Source of the DNA: Stappia stellulata DSM 5886
GTDB taxonomy: Bacteria > Pseudomonadota > Alphaproteobacteria > Rhizobiales > Stappiaceae
Length of the DNA stretch: 64,000 bases
Reading direction: 5' to 3'
Assembly: GCF_000423705.1 (NCBI RefSeq)
Contig: NZ_AUIM01000012.1
Coordinates: forward strand, 287,675 to 351,674
A model generated the notes under the pieces. It was not told where the DNA came from. It did no database searches and was given only the letters and a program-made list of their open reading frames with translations. This document shows, in pieces, positions 29,111 through 38,073 of this stretch. Numbering within the stretch: position 1 is the first letter of the stretch; the number at the start of each line of letters is the position of its first letter. The translations under genes were made by a program, and so were the position numbers.

Positions 29111-29929
29111 CTAGCGTCGGCCGCCACCGATTGCCGGCTGGTTCGTTATGCCGGCGAGCACTTCCGCCACATGGCGGGCCTCGATGGTCGCCCCCTCGCG
29201 CTTCAGCTTTCCGGCCATGTTCATCAGGCAGCCCAGGTCGCCGGCGAGCAGCAGGTCGGCGCCCGTGTCGGCAATGGTCCTGGTCTTTTCGCCGACGATC
29301 TTGTTGGAAATGTCGGGGTATTTGACGCAGAAGGTTCCGCCGAACCCGCAGCAGACGTCGCTGTCGCGCATTTCGGTGAGCTCCAGCCCGTCAACCGTTG
29401 CCAGCAGTTTGCGCGGCTGGCTCTGGATGCCGAGCTCGCGCAGGCCCGAGCAACTGTCGTGATAGGTTGCGGTCCCGTCGAAGCGGGCCTCGACGGCGGA
29501 GACGCCGAGTACGTCTGTCAGGAAGCTGACCAGTTCGAATACCCGAACGGAGAACGCCTCCGCGCGTGCCTTCATCGCCGGGTCGTCCTCGAACAGCTCG
29601 ACATAGTGCTTCTTCAGCATGCCGGCGCAGGAGCCCGATGGCGCAACCACATAATCAAAGCCCTCGAAGGCACGGATCACCGATGCCGCGATGGCGCGTG
29701 TGTCGTCCCGGTCTCCGGAGTTGAAGGCCGGCTGTCCGCAGCAGGTCTGCGCCGCCGGCACCTCGACCGTGCAGCCGGCGTCTTCCATAAGCTTGACGGA
29801 AGCAAACCCCACGCTGGGCCGGAACAGGTCGACAAGGCAGGTGACGAACAGGCCGACCCGAGGTCCGCCAGGCGCCCCGCCGTTCTGGACATCGGCATGG
29901 GGCGGGTCCTGCGGCGCGGAAGATGTCAT
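29111..29929 (-). CDS. lutA: lactate utilization protein A, CCG-domain subunit
   Basis: Protein of 272 aa with two CCG (heterodisulfide-reductase-type) domains: CLVDLFRP..CCGQPAFN in the first half and SCSGLRELG..CCGFGGTFC in the second. This is the LutA/YkgE pattern. The N-terminus carries about 20 extra residues rich in Pro and Gly; a GTG or other later start cannot be excluded. It overlaps the upstream regulator gene by four bases, so regulator and lut genes are cotranscribed. Confidence 0.92.
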   Translation of the reverse strand: MTSSAPQDPPHADVQNGGAPGGPRVGLFVTCLVDLFRPSVGFASVKLMEDAGCTVEVPAAQTCCGQPAFNSGDRDDTRAIAASVIRAFEGFDYVVAPSGSCAGMLKKHYVELFEDDPAMKARAEAFSVRVFELVSFLTDVLGVSAVEARFDGTATYHDSCSGLRELGIQSQPRKLLATVDGLELTEMRDSDVCCGFGGTFCVKYPDISNKIVGEKTRTIADTGADLLLAGDLGCLMNMAGKLKREGATIEARHVAEVLAGITNQPAIGGGRR

Positions 29930-30756
29930 GGGGTCGTCGCTTCCTCTGAGGGGCGGCGGGAGGCACGCCGCCGCCGCGTATCGTCCTGTTTGGCATCGAG
30001 CCTTTGCTCCAGGCGCATGGCCGACACGCTGTTCCAGTTGCCGGTGCGCGCGACTTCATGCACCACCTGCTCGACGTAGTCTATATGCGCGGACGCCGCT
30101 TCGGTGGCGGCTTCCGGATCGCCGTTCATCACCGCAGTGTAGATGGCACGATGCTGGCACAGCAACTGCTCGCGCGAGCCCGGATTGCGATAGAGCTGAG
30201 CCCGATTGTAAAAGACACCGTCGGCGAGCAGGCGATAGCAGGAGCGCAGTGTGTGCAGCAGGACGATGTTGTGCGCGCTTTCGCCGATGGCCTGGTGAAA
30301 CTCGACGTCGAGCTCGGCCTCTTCGGCAAAATCCGCCTTTTCGTGGGCTTCTTCCATCTTGCGGAAAATACGGGTGATGATCTCACGATCGGCCTCGGTC
30401 GCGCGCATTGCCGCAAAGCGGGCCGTGGTGCGTTCGATCTCCCGGCGGTATTCCAGATAGTCCGCGATCGCGGGCGGATGCCGGCGCACGAGTTCCACCA
30501 CAGCGTCCGAGAACACGGTCCCGATCACGTCCGCGACAAAGGTGCCGCCGCCGTGTCGGGTCGCCAGCAGCCCGCGTTCCTCGAGCGTCTTGAGCGCATC
30601 GCGCAAAATCGGGCGCGAGACGTCCACCTTCTTCGCCAGCTCGCGCTCGGACGGCAGCCGGTCGCCCGGCCGCAGCACGCCCTGAAGGATGAGTTCTTCA
30701 ACCTGATCGACAACCGCATCTGCCGTGCGATTGTGCTGGATCTTCTGGAATACCAT
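29926..30756 (-). CDS. FadR-type GntR regulator, probable lut operon regulator
   Basis: GntR-family regulator of 276 aa: N-terminal winged HTH (about 11-75, LRPGDRLPSERELAKKVDVSRPILRDAL) and C-terminal FCD ligand domain with conserved metal-binding His/Asp positions. It is the first gene of the lut operon and is divergent from the TRAP transporter. By analogy with LldR/LutR-type regulators it probably senses lactate or a related 2-hydroxyacid and controls both directions. The C-terminus is Arg-rich and slightly long. Confidence 0.9.
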   Translation of the reverse strand: MVFQKIQHNRTADAVVDQVEELILQGVLRPGDRLPSERELAKKVDVSRPILRDALKTLEERGLLATRHGGGTFVADVIGTVFSDAVVELVRRHPPAIADYLEYRREIERTTARFAAMRATEADREIITRIFRKMEEAHEKADFAEEAELDVEFHQAIGESAHNIVLLHTLRSCYRLLADGVFYNRAQLYRNPGSREQLLCQHRAIYTAVMNGDPEAATEAASAHIDYVEQVVHEVARTGNWNSVSAMRLEQRLDAKQDDTRRRRASRRPSEEATTP

Positions 30757-31087
30757 TTTTCCGTTCGATTATATTGCAGTGCGTCCAAGTAATTATTGCG
30801 TCGCAACATGAAGAGCTTGCGCCAATCTTGTTTCGGGCAATCTATTCCGTGTTGCGTTGAGTGGTCAATATTGTTATCCAATTAACCGGAGCGGTTGTCT
30901 CGGTTGGGAGGCCGAGCCTTTGGTTGCATTTAGACGGCGTCACCGACCAATTCGTGTATCGGAAGGCGCCCGGAGCAGGCAAGGGGAAGAAATCGTTTCG
31001 TTGAATGCGTGAGACGCGAATGTGTCACGTTGGGGAACTGTCGGCGATCACTTTCCGGCAAGCCTTTTCGATGGGAGGACAGGTGCA
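30757..31087. other. Divergent control region between lut regulator and TRAP genes
   Basis: 331 bases with no convincing gene, relatively AT-rich on the left. It must hold promoters for both directions. It contains the perfect palindromes TTGCGTCGCAA (30796-30806) and CAATATTG (30866-30873), possible regulator half-sites, neither a clear match to the TGGT-N-ACCA type of FadR-family operator. The ribosome site GGGAGGA at 31073 serves the TRAP gene. Confidence 0.45.
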
Positions 31088-32125
31088 GTGAAGAAAATTT
31101 TATCGACGATTGCCGTAACGGCGTCGCTTGTCACGGCGACGCCAGCCATGTCTCTGGACGATCTGAACTGGGACATGCAGTCCACATATCCGGGGTCGCT
31201 CACCCAGCTCGGCACGCTGGGCAAGGTCTTGTCGGAGCGCCTGACGGCGGTTTCCGGCGGGTCGATCAATCTGAAATTCCAGGAGCCGGGCGCGATCGTT
31301 CCGGCGCTTGAGACCTTCGATGCGGTCGCTTCCGGCGCCGTGCAGGCCGGCTGGTCGACACCGGGCTACTGGACGGGAAAGGACACCGCGCTCGCACTCT
31401 TTGCGGCGGTTCCCTTCGGCCCGCGCGCGTCGGAATACATCGCCTGGATGAAGTTCGGCGGCGGCAACGAGCTGTTCGACGAAATTTATGCGTCTTACGG
31501 CATCAAGTCTCTCGCCTGCGCTGTCATCGCGCCCGAGGCATCGGGCTGGTTCCGAAACGAGATCAACTCGGTCGACGATCTCAAGGGCCTGAAGATGCGT
31601 TTCTTCGGCCTCGGCGCCAAGGTCATGCAGAAGCTCGGGGTGTCCACGCAGCTGCTGGCCGGGGGCGACATCTTCCCCGCGCTCGAGCTTGGCACGATTG
31701 ACGCGACCGAATTTTCCATGCCGGCGATCGACCTCAAGCTCGGCTTCTACCAGGTCGCCAAATACTACTACTTCCCGGGCTGGCACCAGCAGTCGACGAT
31801 CTTCGAGCTGATGCTCAACAAGGACGAGTGGGACGCGCTCGACGACCAGACCAAGGCCGTGTTCGAGACCGTCTGCGACGCCAATATCACCTACGGCATT
31901 GCCGAGGGCGAGGCGATCCAGCCGGCCGCGATCGCGGAGCTGAAGGAAAAGGGCGTCAACATCCAGCAGTGGGATCCGGAAATCCTGGACGCGCTGCGCG
32001 TCGCCTGGCTCGAGGTGGTCGAGGAAGAAAAGGCAGCCAACCCGAACTTCGCCAAGGTCTGGGAATCGCTGACAAACTTCCGCGAGCAGTATGAAGGGTG
32101 GTCGGAGCTCGGCTATCTGAAGTAA
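31088..32125 (+). CDS. TRAP transporter substrate-binding protein (DctP family)
   Basis: Periplasmic receptor of 345 aa. The start is GTG 31088 after GGGAGGA; the frame is open 66 bases further up. A signal peptide (KKILSTIAVTASLVTATPAMS) is followed by the DctP fold, with LKGLKMRFFGLGAKVMQKLG as the conserved ligand-arginine region and TIDATEFSMP. It delivers an organic acid to the DctQM pair encoded downstream. Divergence from lutABC suggests lactate or another monocarboxylate or 2-oxoacid as ligand; this is inference from context. Confidence 0.9.
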   Translation: MKKILSTIAVTASLVTATPAMSLDDLNWDMQSTYPGSLTQLGTLGKVLSERLTAVSGGSINLKFQEPGAIVPALETFDAVASGAVQAGWSTPGYWTGKDTALALFAAVPFGPRASEYIAWMKFGGGNELFDEIYASYGIKSLACAVIAPEASGWFRNEINSVDDLKGLKMRFFGLGAKVMQKLGVSTQLLAGGDIFPALELGTIDATEFSMPAIDLKLGFYQVAKYYYFPGWHQQSTIFELMLNKDEWDALDDQTKAVFETVCDANITYGIAEGEAIQPAAIAELKEKGVNIQQWDPEILDALRVAWLEVVEEEKAANPNFAKVWESLTNFREQYEGWSELGYLK

Positions 32126-32461
32126 GCGACGGTCACGAGACCGGGATTCGCGAAACATGTGCACGCCCCGCGCTGCCCTTCGGGACAAGCGGGGCGTGGT
32201 CATCCCGGGATCGATGGTGCGCGTGCAATCGCGGACCCGGTTCCGGCCTTTCGCGGCGACCGCATGCCGCCGGCGCGCTGCGCTCCCGCGGCTTTGGCTC
32301 GATGCCTCCGGTCAGGCCCGTACGCTTCCCCGGTTTTTCATGTCCAGCTCTCGCGCGCCCCGGCTGTCGGGTCGGGGTGCGGCCTTTCAAAATGCCCTCG
32401 TGCAGATGATTCCGCGGGTGGACGCGGGGTCGGGTGTCTCGGTCCGGGAGAAGAGCCTTTC
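32126..32461. other. 336-base gap between TRAP receptor and dctQ-like gene
   Basis: No separate gene is evident. The frame of the dctQ-like gene is open from 32159, but the ATG at 32462 behind GGGAGAAGAG is the natural start. The gap contains a strong hairpin (listed separately) and is otherwise featureless GC-rich sequence. Confidence 0.5.
32162..32198 (+). terminator. Stem-loop after TRAP receptor gene, likely attenuator or 3' stabiliser
   Basis: Perfect 10-bp stem CACGCCCCGC / GCGGGGCGTG with a 17-base loop that itself can fold around TTCG. There is no T-tract. Position 36 bases after the receptor stop suits partial termination or mRNA protection giving excess receptor over membrane subunits. 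Confidence 0.5.
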
Positions 32462-33424
32462 ATGTCGACGCTGCTCTGTTTGATTGGTATTGCGCTCGCG
32501 GCGCTTGCACTGGTGGGGGTCGGCGTGCCGGCCTATCTGTTGTGCGCCGTCGGTTTCGTCCTTTGCGTGATCGGCGGACTGGCGCGTGCGCGCCTCTCCG
32601 TTGCGATCGCGGGGATGGTCTTCACGATCTTCGCCTTCGCCATTGCGCCCGACGGGTTTTCCGCCGTGCTGCAGACGGCCGACGTCAACCCGAAGCGCTT
32701 TTTCAAGTTGTATGACGGTCTGTCCGGGCTGATCGGGTCGGTCACGGTCCTGGTGCTGACACTGGCGATGGTGCGTCGCAACGCGCCGCAATCCGCCGAG
32801 ACGATGCTGGGCGCGTCGGACGATTTCGACAAGGTCGTGAACGGGGTCGGAAAACTGGCGTCCTGGTTGTTCATTCCGTTGATGGTCGTGATCTTCTACG
32901 ATGTCAGCCAGCGCAAGATGCTGGATTTCGACAACAACATTATCGATTCCGCCTTCTATTTCGACAGCACCAAGCTGCAGGAACTCGAGTGGCACCTGCA
33001 CTCGGTCCTGTTCCTGCTCTGCCTCGGCTTCGCCTACCGTTATGACGCCCATGTGCGTATCGAACTGGTGCGCGACCGCATGGCGCAACGCTCCCGGGTG
33101 TGGATGGAGCTTTTCGGCATCGTCTTCTTCCTGCTGACCTATTGCTACCTGATCGTCGAGTTCGGCTGGGTCTTCGCCAACAACTCCTTCAAGATTGGCG
33201 AGGTCTCGGCAGCACAGACCGGCCTGACCCATCGCTGGATCATCAAGGCGATGTTGCCGTTCGGTTTTGCGCTCCTGTTCACGGCCGGACTGTCGGCCGC
33301 GTTCCGCTGCGTCGTCTATCTGTTCGGCCCCACCTACCTCAACGACCGCGCCGGCGATTATGCCGGCACCCATCACGCGGATCTGCCGGAAGACGTGGCC
33401 ATCAAGGGCCCGGTAACGGATTGA
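32462..33424 (+). CDS. TRAP transporter small membrane subunit (DctQ-like) with N-terminal membrane extension
   Basis: Protein of 320 aa, about twice the usual DctQ length. The DctQ domain lies at about 118-290 (FDKVVNGVGKLASWLFIPLMVV.., then RYDAHVRIELVRD and a last helix pair). Ahead of it are about 115 residues with three or four extra hydrophobic segments (about 4-40, 46-62, 86-105) not part of DctQ. It sits between the receptor and DctM genes, ending 16 bases before DctM. Similar long DctQ proteins occur in mannitol/chloroaromatic-type TRAP systems. The role of the extension is unknown. Confidence 0.85.
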   Translation: MSTLLCLIGIALAALALVGVGVPAYLLCAVGFVLCVIGGLARARLSVAIAGMVFTIFAFAIAPDGFSAVLQTADVNPKRFFKLYDGLSGLIGSVTVLVLTLAMVRRNAPQSAETMLGASDDFDKVVNGVGKLASWLFIPLMVVIFYDVSQRKMLDFDNNIIDSAFYFDSTKLQELEWHLHSVLFLLCLGFAYRYDAHVRIELVRDRMAQRSRVWMELFGIVFFLLTYCYLIVEFGWVFANNSFKIGEVSAAQTGLTHRWIIKAMLPFGFALLFTAGLSAAFRCVVYLFGPTYLNDRAGDYAGTHHADLPEDVAIKGPVTD

Positions 33425-33440
33425 TCGGGGAAAACGCACC

Positions 33441-34817
33441 ATGACATTTGTGGAACTTCTGCCGATCTTCATGTTCCTGGCGCTCGGGCTTTTGCTCTTC
33501 ACGGGCTTTCCCGTCGCCTTCATCCTCGGCGGCATCGGTCTCGGCTTTGCCTTTCTCGCGCAGGAACTCGGCGCCTTCAACGTCGCCCGCCTCGTCATCA
33601 TCCCGAACCGCATCTTCGGCGGGACCATGGAAAACCCGGTCCTCGTCGCGATCCCGATGTTCATCTTCATGGGGACGATGCTGGAGAAGTCCGGCGTCGC
33701 CAAGGACCTGCTCAATTGCCTGCAGGTGCTGACCCGCCGGGTGCCGGGGGGGCTTGCACTTTCCGTCACGCTGATGGGCACAATCATGGCGGCGACCACA
33801 GGCATCATCGGCGCCTCGGTCGTCATGATGACGCTGCTGGCGTTGCCGGTGATGATGGAGCGCAACTACAATATTCCGCTGGCCACCGGCACCATCGCCT
33901 CCTCCGGAACGCTCGGCATCCTGATCCCGCCGTCGATCATGCTGGTGATCATGTCGGACCTGATGTCGATCCCGGTGGGCACGGTGTTCGTCGCCGCCAT
34001 CGTCCCGGGGCTGTTGCTGGCCTCGCTTTACGCGCTCTATATTCTGGTGTTGTGCCACTTCAAGCCGCAGCTGGCGCCGCCGCTCCCGGACGACATCGGC
34101 CCGAAGACGCCGTCGGAATTCTGGATCATGATCCTGAAGAGTTTCATTCCGCCGGTCTTCCTTATCGTCATCGTGCTCGGCTCGATCTTCGCCGGCATCG
34201 CCACCCCGACGGAAGCCGCCGGCGTGGGGGCCGTCGGGGCGACGTTGCTCGCGTTGCTCAATCGCAAGCTGGCGTTCAAGGTGCTGCGCGACGTGTGTCA
34301 CCGCTCGGCGCTGACGACCGCCATGCTCTTCGGCATCTTTTTGGGTGCGACCTGTTTCTCGCTGGTGTTTCGCTGGCTCGGCGGCGAGGTGCTGATCGAC
34401 GAGTTCATCGCCTGGGCCGGTGTCGGATCATGGGGCATCCTGTTCGTGCTGATGGGCATGATCTTCTTCCTCGGCTTCTTTTTCGACTGGGTCGAGATCA
34501 CGCTGATCGTGCTGCCCGTGTTCGGCCCGATTGTCGCCAAGCTCGATTTCGGCATGCATCTGGCCGGTTTCGACGGCGTGGGCGAGGTCGCCCTGATCTG
34601 GTTCACGATCCTGGTGTCGACCAACCTGCAGACCTCCTTCCTGACGCCGCCGTTCGGCTTCGCGCTGTTTTACATGAAGGGTGTGGCGCCGCCGGAGGTG
34701 AGCATTCAGCAGATCTACAAGGGCATCATTCCCTTCGTGCTGCTGCAGCTCATCGGTCTCGGCCTTTGTATTCTGTTTCCCGGCATCGTCCTGTGGCTTC
34801 CCAACGCATTGCTTTGA
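33441..34817 (+). CDS. TRAP transporter large permease (DctM family)
   Basis: Ion-coupled permease of 458 aa with about 12 membrane helices. Family traits are FTGFPVAFILGGIGLGFA near the N-terminus, the re-entrant-loop sequence TGIIGASVVMM, and SSGTLGILIPPSIMLVI in the first half, with the mirrored NLQTSFLTPPFGFALFYMKG in the second. With DctQ it imports the ligand delivered by the receptor, normally with sodium. An invertible hairpin follows. Confidence 0.93.
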   Translation: MTFVELLPIFMFLALGLLLFTGFPVAFILGGIGLGFAFLAQELGAFNVARLVIIPNRIFGGTMENPVLVAIPMFIFMGTMLEKSGVAKDLLNCLQVLTRRVPGGLALSVTLMGTIMAATTGIIGASVVMMTLLALPVMMERNYNIPLATGTIASSGTLGILIPPSIMLVIMSDLMSIPVGTVFVAAIVPGLLLASLYALYILVLCHFKPQLAPPLPDDIGPKTPSEFWIMILKSFIPPVFLIVIVLGSIFAGIATPTEAAGVGAVGATLLALLNRKLAFKVLRDVCHRSALTTAMLFGIFLGATCFSLVFRWLGGEVLIDEFIAWAGVGSWGILFVLMGMIFFLGFFFDWVEITLIVLPVFGPIVAKLDFGMHLAGFDGVGEVALIWFTILVSTNLQTSFLTPPFGFALFYMKGVAPPEVSIQQIYKGIIPFVLLQLIGLGLCILFPGIVLWLPNALL

Positions 34818-34852
34818 AAGGCCGTGCGTGACGTAATGCCGGGAGACCGCAA

Positions 34853-34875
34853 GCGGGCGGACGGATTCCGCCCGC
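34853..34875 (+). terminator. Hairpin after DctM gene
   Basis: Perfect 9-bp stem GCGGGCGGA / TCCGCCCGC with a 5-base loop, flanked by GACC/GGTC that can extend it. No T-tract, so termination is uncertain; it may only partly separate the DUF3422 gene from the TRAP operon. Confidence 0.4.
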
Positions 34876-34900
34876 GGTCAATGCAAGATGGGCGGCAGCG

Positions 34901-36232
34901 ATGTCTGAGACGGACGACAGCGGCGCGCGGGGCGGAGGCCTTCCCGCTTTCGAGGCGCATCCTTCCCGTGCCCTTGTCATTGGCGAGGTGCACGCGCGCC
35001 CGTTCCATCCGCTGGCGGGACCGCGTGTGTTCCTGCGCTACGGCTTCATCGCCGACGAGACGGCGGCGGAGGCCGACCGCGACTGGTTCGGCCGCTACTG
35101 CCAGTCGGTAGGCGAGCAGGGACCGGGCAAGGCCTCCCGGCATCATCTGGTGCGCATCGGCGAAAGCGTGTTGCGCCGCGAGCGCCATGGCGAGTTCATC
35201 ACCTACACCTGGGACGGGCCGCTGGAAGCTTCGCAGGATCTGGCCGGCGATCCGCCGGACCATCCCTTCGGCGCGCGCTTCCGCGCTCCCGGTCCGCTGA
35301 TGGTCGCCGTGCGTTGCGATTTCCTGCCGGCCGACAGTGCCGCCTTCCAGCGCCAGTTCGACCGCTTCGACCAGACCAGCCTGTCGGTCTCCGATGTCGA
35401 CCAGCAGGCGGCGATCATCGCCACCGACTTTCGCCAGGATCGCGACGGGCTGACCCGCATCCTGATCGGCGACCGGACGCTCAACCAGGTGCAGGCCGGC
35501 GCGCTGACACAGCGTCTTCTGGAACTCGAGACCTACCGCACCTTCGCCATGCTCGGTCTGACCGAGGCGAACCGGCAGGCGCCGAAGGTGTCGATCATCG
35601 AGACAGGACTGCTCGGCATCGCGGAGCGCATGCGCGCCAGCGAGGGACTGGAGGCCAACCGGCTCCTGCTCGACGAACTGACGCGGCTTGCGGCGGATCT
35701 GGAGGCGGGGGCGGCCGCAAGCGCCTATCGGCTGGGGGCGAGCCGCGCCTATTACCTCATTGTGCAACAACGCCTCGAAGCACTCGGCGAACAATCCCGC
35801 GACGGACATTTCACCTTCACCCAGTTCCTGACCCGGCGTCTGGCGCCGGCCATGCGCACCTGCGAAACGCTGGAGACACGCCAGGCCAACCTGTCGCGCA
35901 AGCTGGCACGTGCGGCAACGCTGTTGCGAACGCGCGTCGATGTGGAATTGCAGGAGCAAAACCGCGGGCAGCTCGCCGGGATGAACCGCCGTGCGCGCTT
36001 GCAGCTTCGCCTGCAGCAGACGGTGGAAGGTCTGTCGGTCGCCGCCGTCAGCTACTATGTCGTCGGCCTGTTCGCCTATCTTGCCAAGGCGCTCGCCGGC
36101 AGTCGGATCGGCGCTTACCTGCCGTCGCCGGGGGTGATGACCGGCCTTGCGGTTCCGGTGGTGCTGATCACGGTCTTTGTGCTCGTGCGCCGCATTCGCC
36201 GTCATCACGACGAGCGCGAGGGCGACGAGTGA
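34901..36232 (+). CDS. DUF3422 family membrane protein
   Basis: Protein of 443 aa of DUF3422. The N-terminal half carries the family's conserved HPSRALVIGEVHARPFHPL and later ITYTWDG segments. A long helical region (about 190-370) precedes two membrane segments at about 378-395 and 405-425, with a charged C-terminal tail. This looks like a large cytoplasmic domain anchored at its C-terminus. The function of the family is unknown. It follows a TRAP operon here on the same strand, perhaps by chance. Confidence 0.82.
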   Translation: MSETDDSGARGGGLPAFEAHPSRALVIGEVHARPFHPLAGPRVFLRYGFIADETAAEADRDWFGRYCQSVGEQGPGKASRHHLVRIGESVLRRERHGEFITYTWDGPLEASQDLAGDPPDHPFGARFRAPGPLMVAVRCDFLPADSAAFQRQFDRFDQTSLSVSDVDQQAAIIATDFRQDRDGLTRILIGDRTLNQVQAGALTQRLLELETYRTFAMLGLTEANRQAPKVSIIETGLLGIAERMRASEGLEANRLLLDELTRLAADLEAGAAASAYRLGASRAYYLIVQQRLEALGEQSRDGHFTFTQFLTRRLAPAMRTCETLETRQANLSRKLARAATLLRTRVDVELQEQNRGQLAGMNRRARLQLRLQQTVEGLSVAAVSYYVVGLFAYLAKALAGSRIGAYLPSPGVMTGLAVPVVLITVFVLVRRIRRHHDEREGDE

Positions 36233-36296
36233 GACCGTGCCGGACCATCGGCGGGCGCGACGGCCGTCTTCGCGACGCGTCGATCGTGCGCCGGGC

Positions 36297-36328
36297 AAAA
36301 AAAAGAGGCCGGACATCTGTCCGGCCTC
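36297..36328 (-). terminator. Rho-independent terminator of cytochrome c gene
   Basis: Stem GAGGCCGGACA / TGTCCGGCCTC (36305-36315 with 36318-36328) is followed on the minus strand by eight T. It ends 37 bases after the cytochrome stop and may also serve the convergent DUF3422 gene. Confidence 0.85.
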
Positions 36329-36364
36329 CCTGGAATCGATTGTCTCCGCGCGGGGCGGACATCG

Positions 36365-36766
36365 TCACTTCGTGCTGCCGTCGGCGTTGTACTGCGACAG
36401 ATAGGCGATCACGTCCGCGCGGTCGTCGTCCTTGCGCAGGCCGGCGAATGCCATCTTGCCCTTGGGAATGACGTCCTTCGGCTTTTTCAGATAGGCGTCG
36501 AGGGTTTCCATGTCCCAGGTCTTGCCCTCTTCCTTGCCCTTGAGCAGGGACTTGGAATAGCGATAGTCCTCGACTTCGCCCCAACCGCGTCCAACGACGC
36601 CGTTCAGCGCCGGGCCGACCTTGTTGCGGGCGTCCTCGCCAACCGCATGGCAGGCCATGCACTTGCGAAACACTTTCTCACCGGCGGCTGCATCGCCTTC
36701 CTCGGCGACTGCATTCGCCGACAGGGCCATGACGGCAGCTCCGGCAAGCAAAAAAATCCGTTTCAT
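36365..36766 (-). CDS. class I c-type cytochrome (cytochrome c2-like)
   Basis: Periplasmic haem protein of 133 aa, starting at MKRIFLLAG (ATG 36766) behind GGAGAG. A Sec signal peptide ends near SANAVAEE. One haem site CMACH and a distal Met candidate in KGKMAF fit class I cytochromes of the c2/c550 type. It is monocistronic with its own terminator. It may accept electrons in respiration or from the neighbouring hydroxyacid oxidases, but no direct link is shown. Confidence 0.9.
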   Translation of the reverse strand: MKRIFLLAGAAVMALSANAVAEEGDAAAGEKVFRKCMACHAVGEDARNKVGPALNGVVGRGWGEVEDYRYSKSLLKGKEEGKTWDMETLDAYLKKPKDVIPKGKMAFAGLRKDDDRADVIAYLSQYNADGSTK

Positions 36767-36925
36767 AAGCTTCTCTCCCGAGACTCTCGTGTGCAACAGG
36801 TGGGACCGATCGTGCCCGCGTTCCTGTGTTCAATACCGGCGAACACTACCACGATCCCTCGCGACGTCACCCCTGACGGGCACTTTGTCGCATTTGAATC
36901 CCGCCACAATGCGGCTGGCAAACGC

Positions 36926-37882
36926 TCATTCCGCGGCAGCCGGCTCGGCTTCCGGCAGCGTCAGCCAGTCGTCCAGCCCCTGATCCCAATAGGGGGCCGG
37001 CCCATAAAGCTTGGCGAGAAAGTCGATGAAAACCCGAACTTTGGCCGGCAGGAACCGCCGGCTCGGGTAGACCGCATGCAGTCCGACGTTTTTCGAAGCG
37101 CGATACTGCGGCAGCACGATGCGCAGCTTCCCCTCGCGCAGCTCCGGACCGATGTCCCAGGTCGAGCGCAAGGCCACGCCGAGCCCGGCCAGAAGCGACT
37201 CGCGCACCACCTCGCTCGAGTTGGTGCGGATCGGTCCGCCGGTGCGAAGCATCTCGGTGCCCTGCGGTCCCGAAAGCCGCCAGACGTCCTGCTGGGTGGT
37301 GGCCAGACAGGCGTGATTGGTCTGAAGATCTTCCACCGAGGTCGGTGCGCCGGCACGCTTGAGGTAGTCCGGCGCGGCGCAGAGGATGCGATGGACCGGG
37401 GCCAGGCGGCGCGCCACAAGGCTGCTGTCTTCGAGCTCGGCGATGCGAATCGCCAGGTCGTAGCCTTCGCCGACGATGTCGATGAGTTCGTCGGAGAGGT
37501 CGAGATTGACCGACAGGTCAGGATTGTCGGCAAGAAACGCCGCCAGATGCGGTGCGATATGCATGCGCCCGAAGGACGTCGGCGCGCTCACCTTCAATGT
37601 GCCGCGCGCCATTGCCGAGCGGCGGGTGACGAAGGCTTCCGCCTCTTCGACGGAGGCGAGAATCGCAACGACGCGTTTGTAGTAGCCTTGGCCGGCCTCG
37701 GTCAGCGCGAGCTGTCGGGTGGTGCGTTGGAGAAGCCGGGTGCCGAGCCGGTCTTCCAGCCGGCGCAACCGTTTCGAGACGACCGCCGGCGACAGGCCCA
37801 TTTCCCGGCCGGCAGCGGACATGCTCCCGGCTCCCACCACCCGCGCGAAGATTTCCATGTCGGGAAAACTGCTCATTTTCAA
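36926..37882 (-). CDS. LysR-family transcriptional regulator
   Basis: LysR regulator of 318 aa (316 if the second Met is used) of the CrgA-like group: HTH at about 8-65 (MSAAGREMGLSPAVVSKRLRRLE) and a C-terminal substrate-binding domain. It is divergent from glcDEF with 191 bases between, so it is the likely controller of glycolate oxidase here. Other bacteria use the GntR-type GlcC for this, which makes a LysR noteworthy. The ligand is unknown. Confidence 0.88.
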   Translation of the reverse strand: MKMSSFPDMEIFARVVGAGSMSAAGREMGLSPAVVSKRLRRLEDRLGTRLLQRTTRQLALTEAGQGYYKRVVAILASVEEAEAFVTRRSAMARGTLKVSAPTSFGRMHIAPHLAAFLADNPDLSVNLDLSDELIDIVGEGYDLAIRIAELEDSSLVARRLAPVHRILCAAPDYLKRAGAPTSVEDLQTNHACLATTQQDVWRLSGPQGTEMLRTGGPIRTNSSEVVRESLLAGLGVALRSTWDIGPELREGKLRIVLPQYRASKNVGLHAVYPSRRFLPAKVRVFIDFLAKLYGPAPYWDQGLDDWLTLPEAEPAAAE

Positions 37883-37998
37883 CGCACCGGAATTTGTTTT
37901 TCTCTGTCTTCAACGATTTATGGATGCCGTTCCGTCTGCCAAATTCGTGGACGCACACGTGCTCGACGCGGCCCGGCAAATGTCCATACTGTGCTCTA

Positions 37999-38018
37999 TT
38001 GTGTCTGTACGCGCACAA
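37999..38018. promoter_or_regulatory. Candidate regulator site upstream of glcD
   Basis: TTGTG and CACAA arms separated by 10 bases between the divergent LysR and glcD genes, about 56 bases before the glcD start. Its arm spacing is compatible with a LysR dimer site; not otherwise supported. Confidence 0.3.
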
Positions 38019-38073
38019 AATGCGGGCGGATTTGTTTTCGTCGCAGCAAATGCAAATCAGGGAGGATCGCTCG

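Noticed and set aside
32159..32461. In-frame upstream extension of the dctQ-like gene
   Set aside because: The extra residues are Arg/Pro/Cys-rich with no membrane or domain character, and the ATG at 32462 has a good ribosome site.
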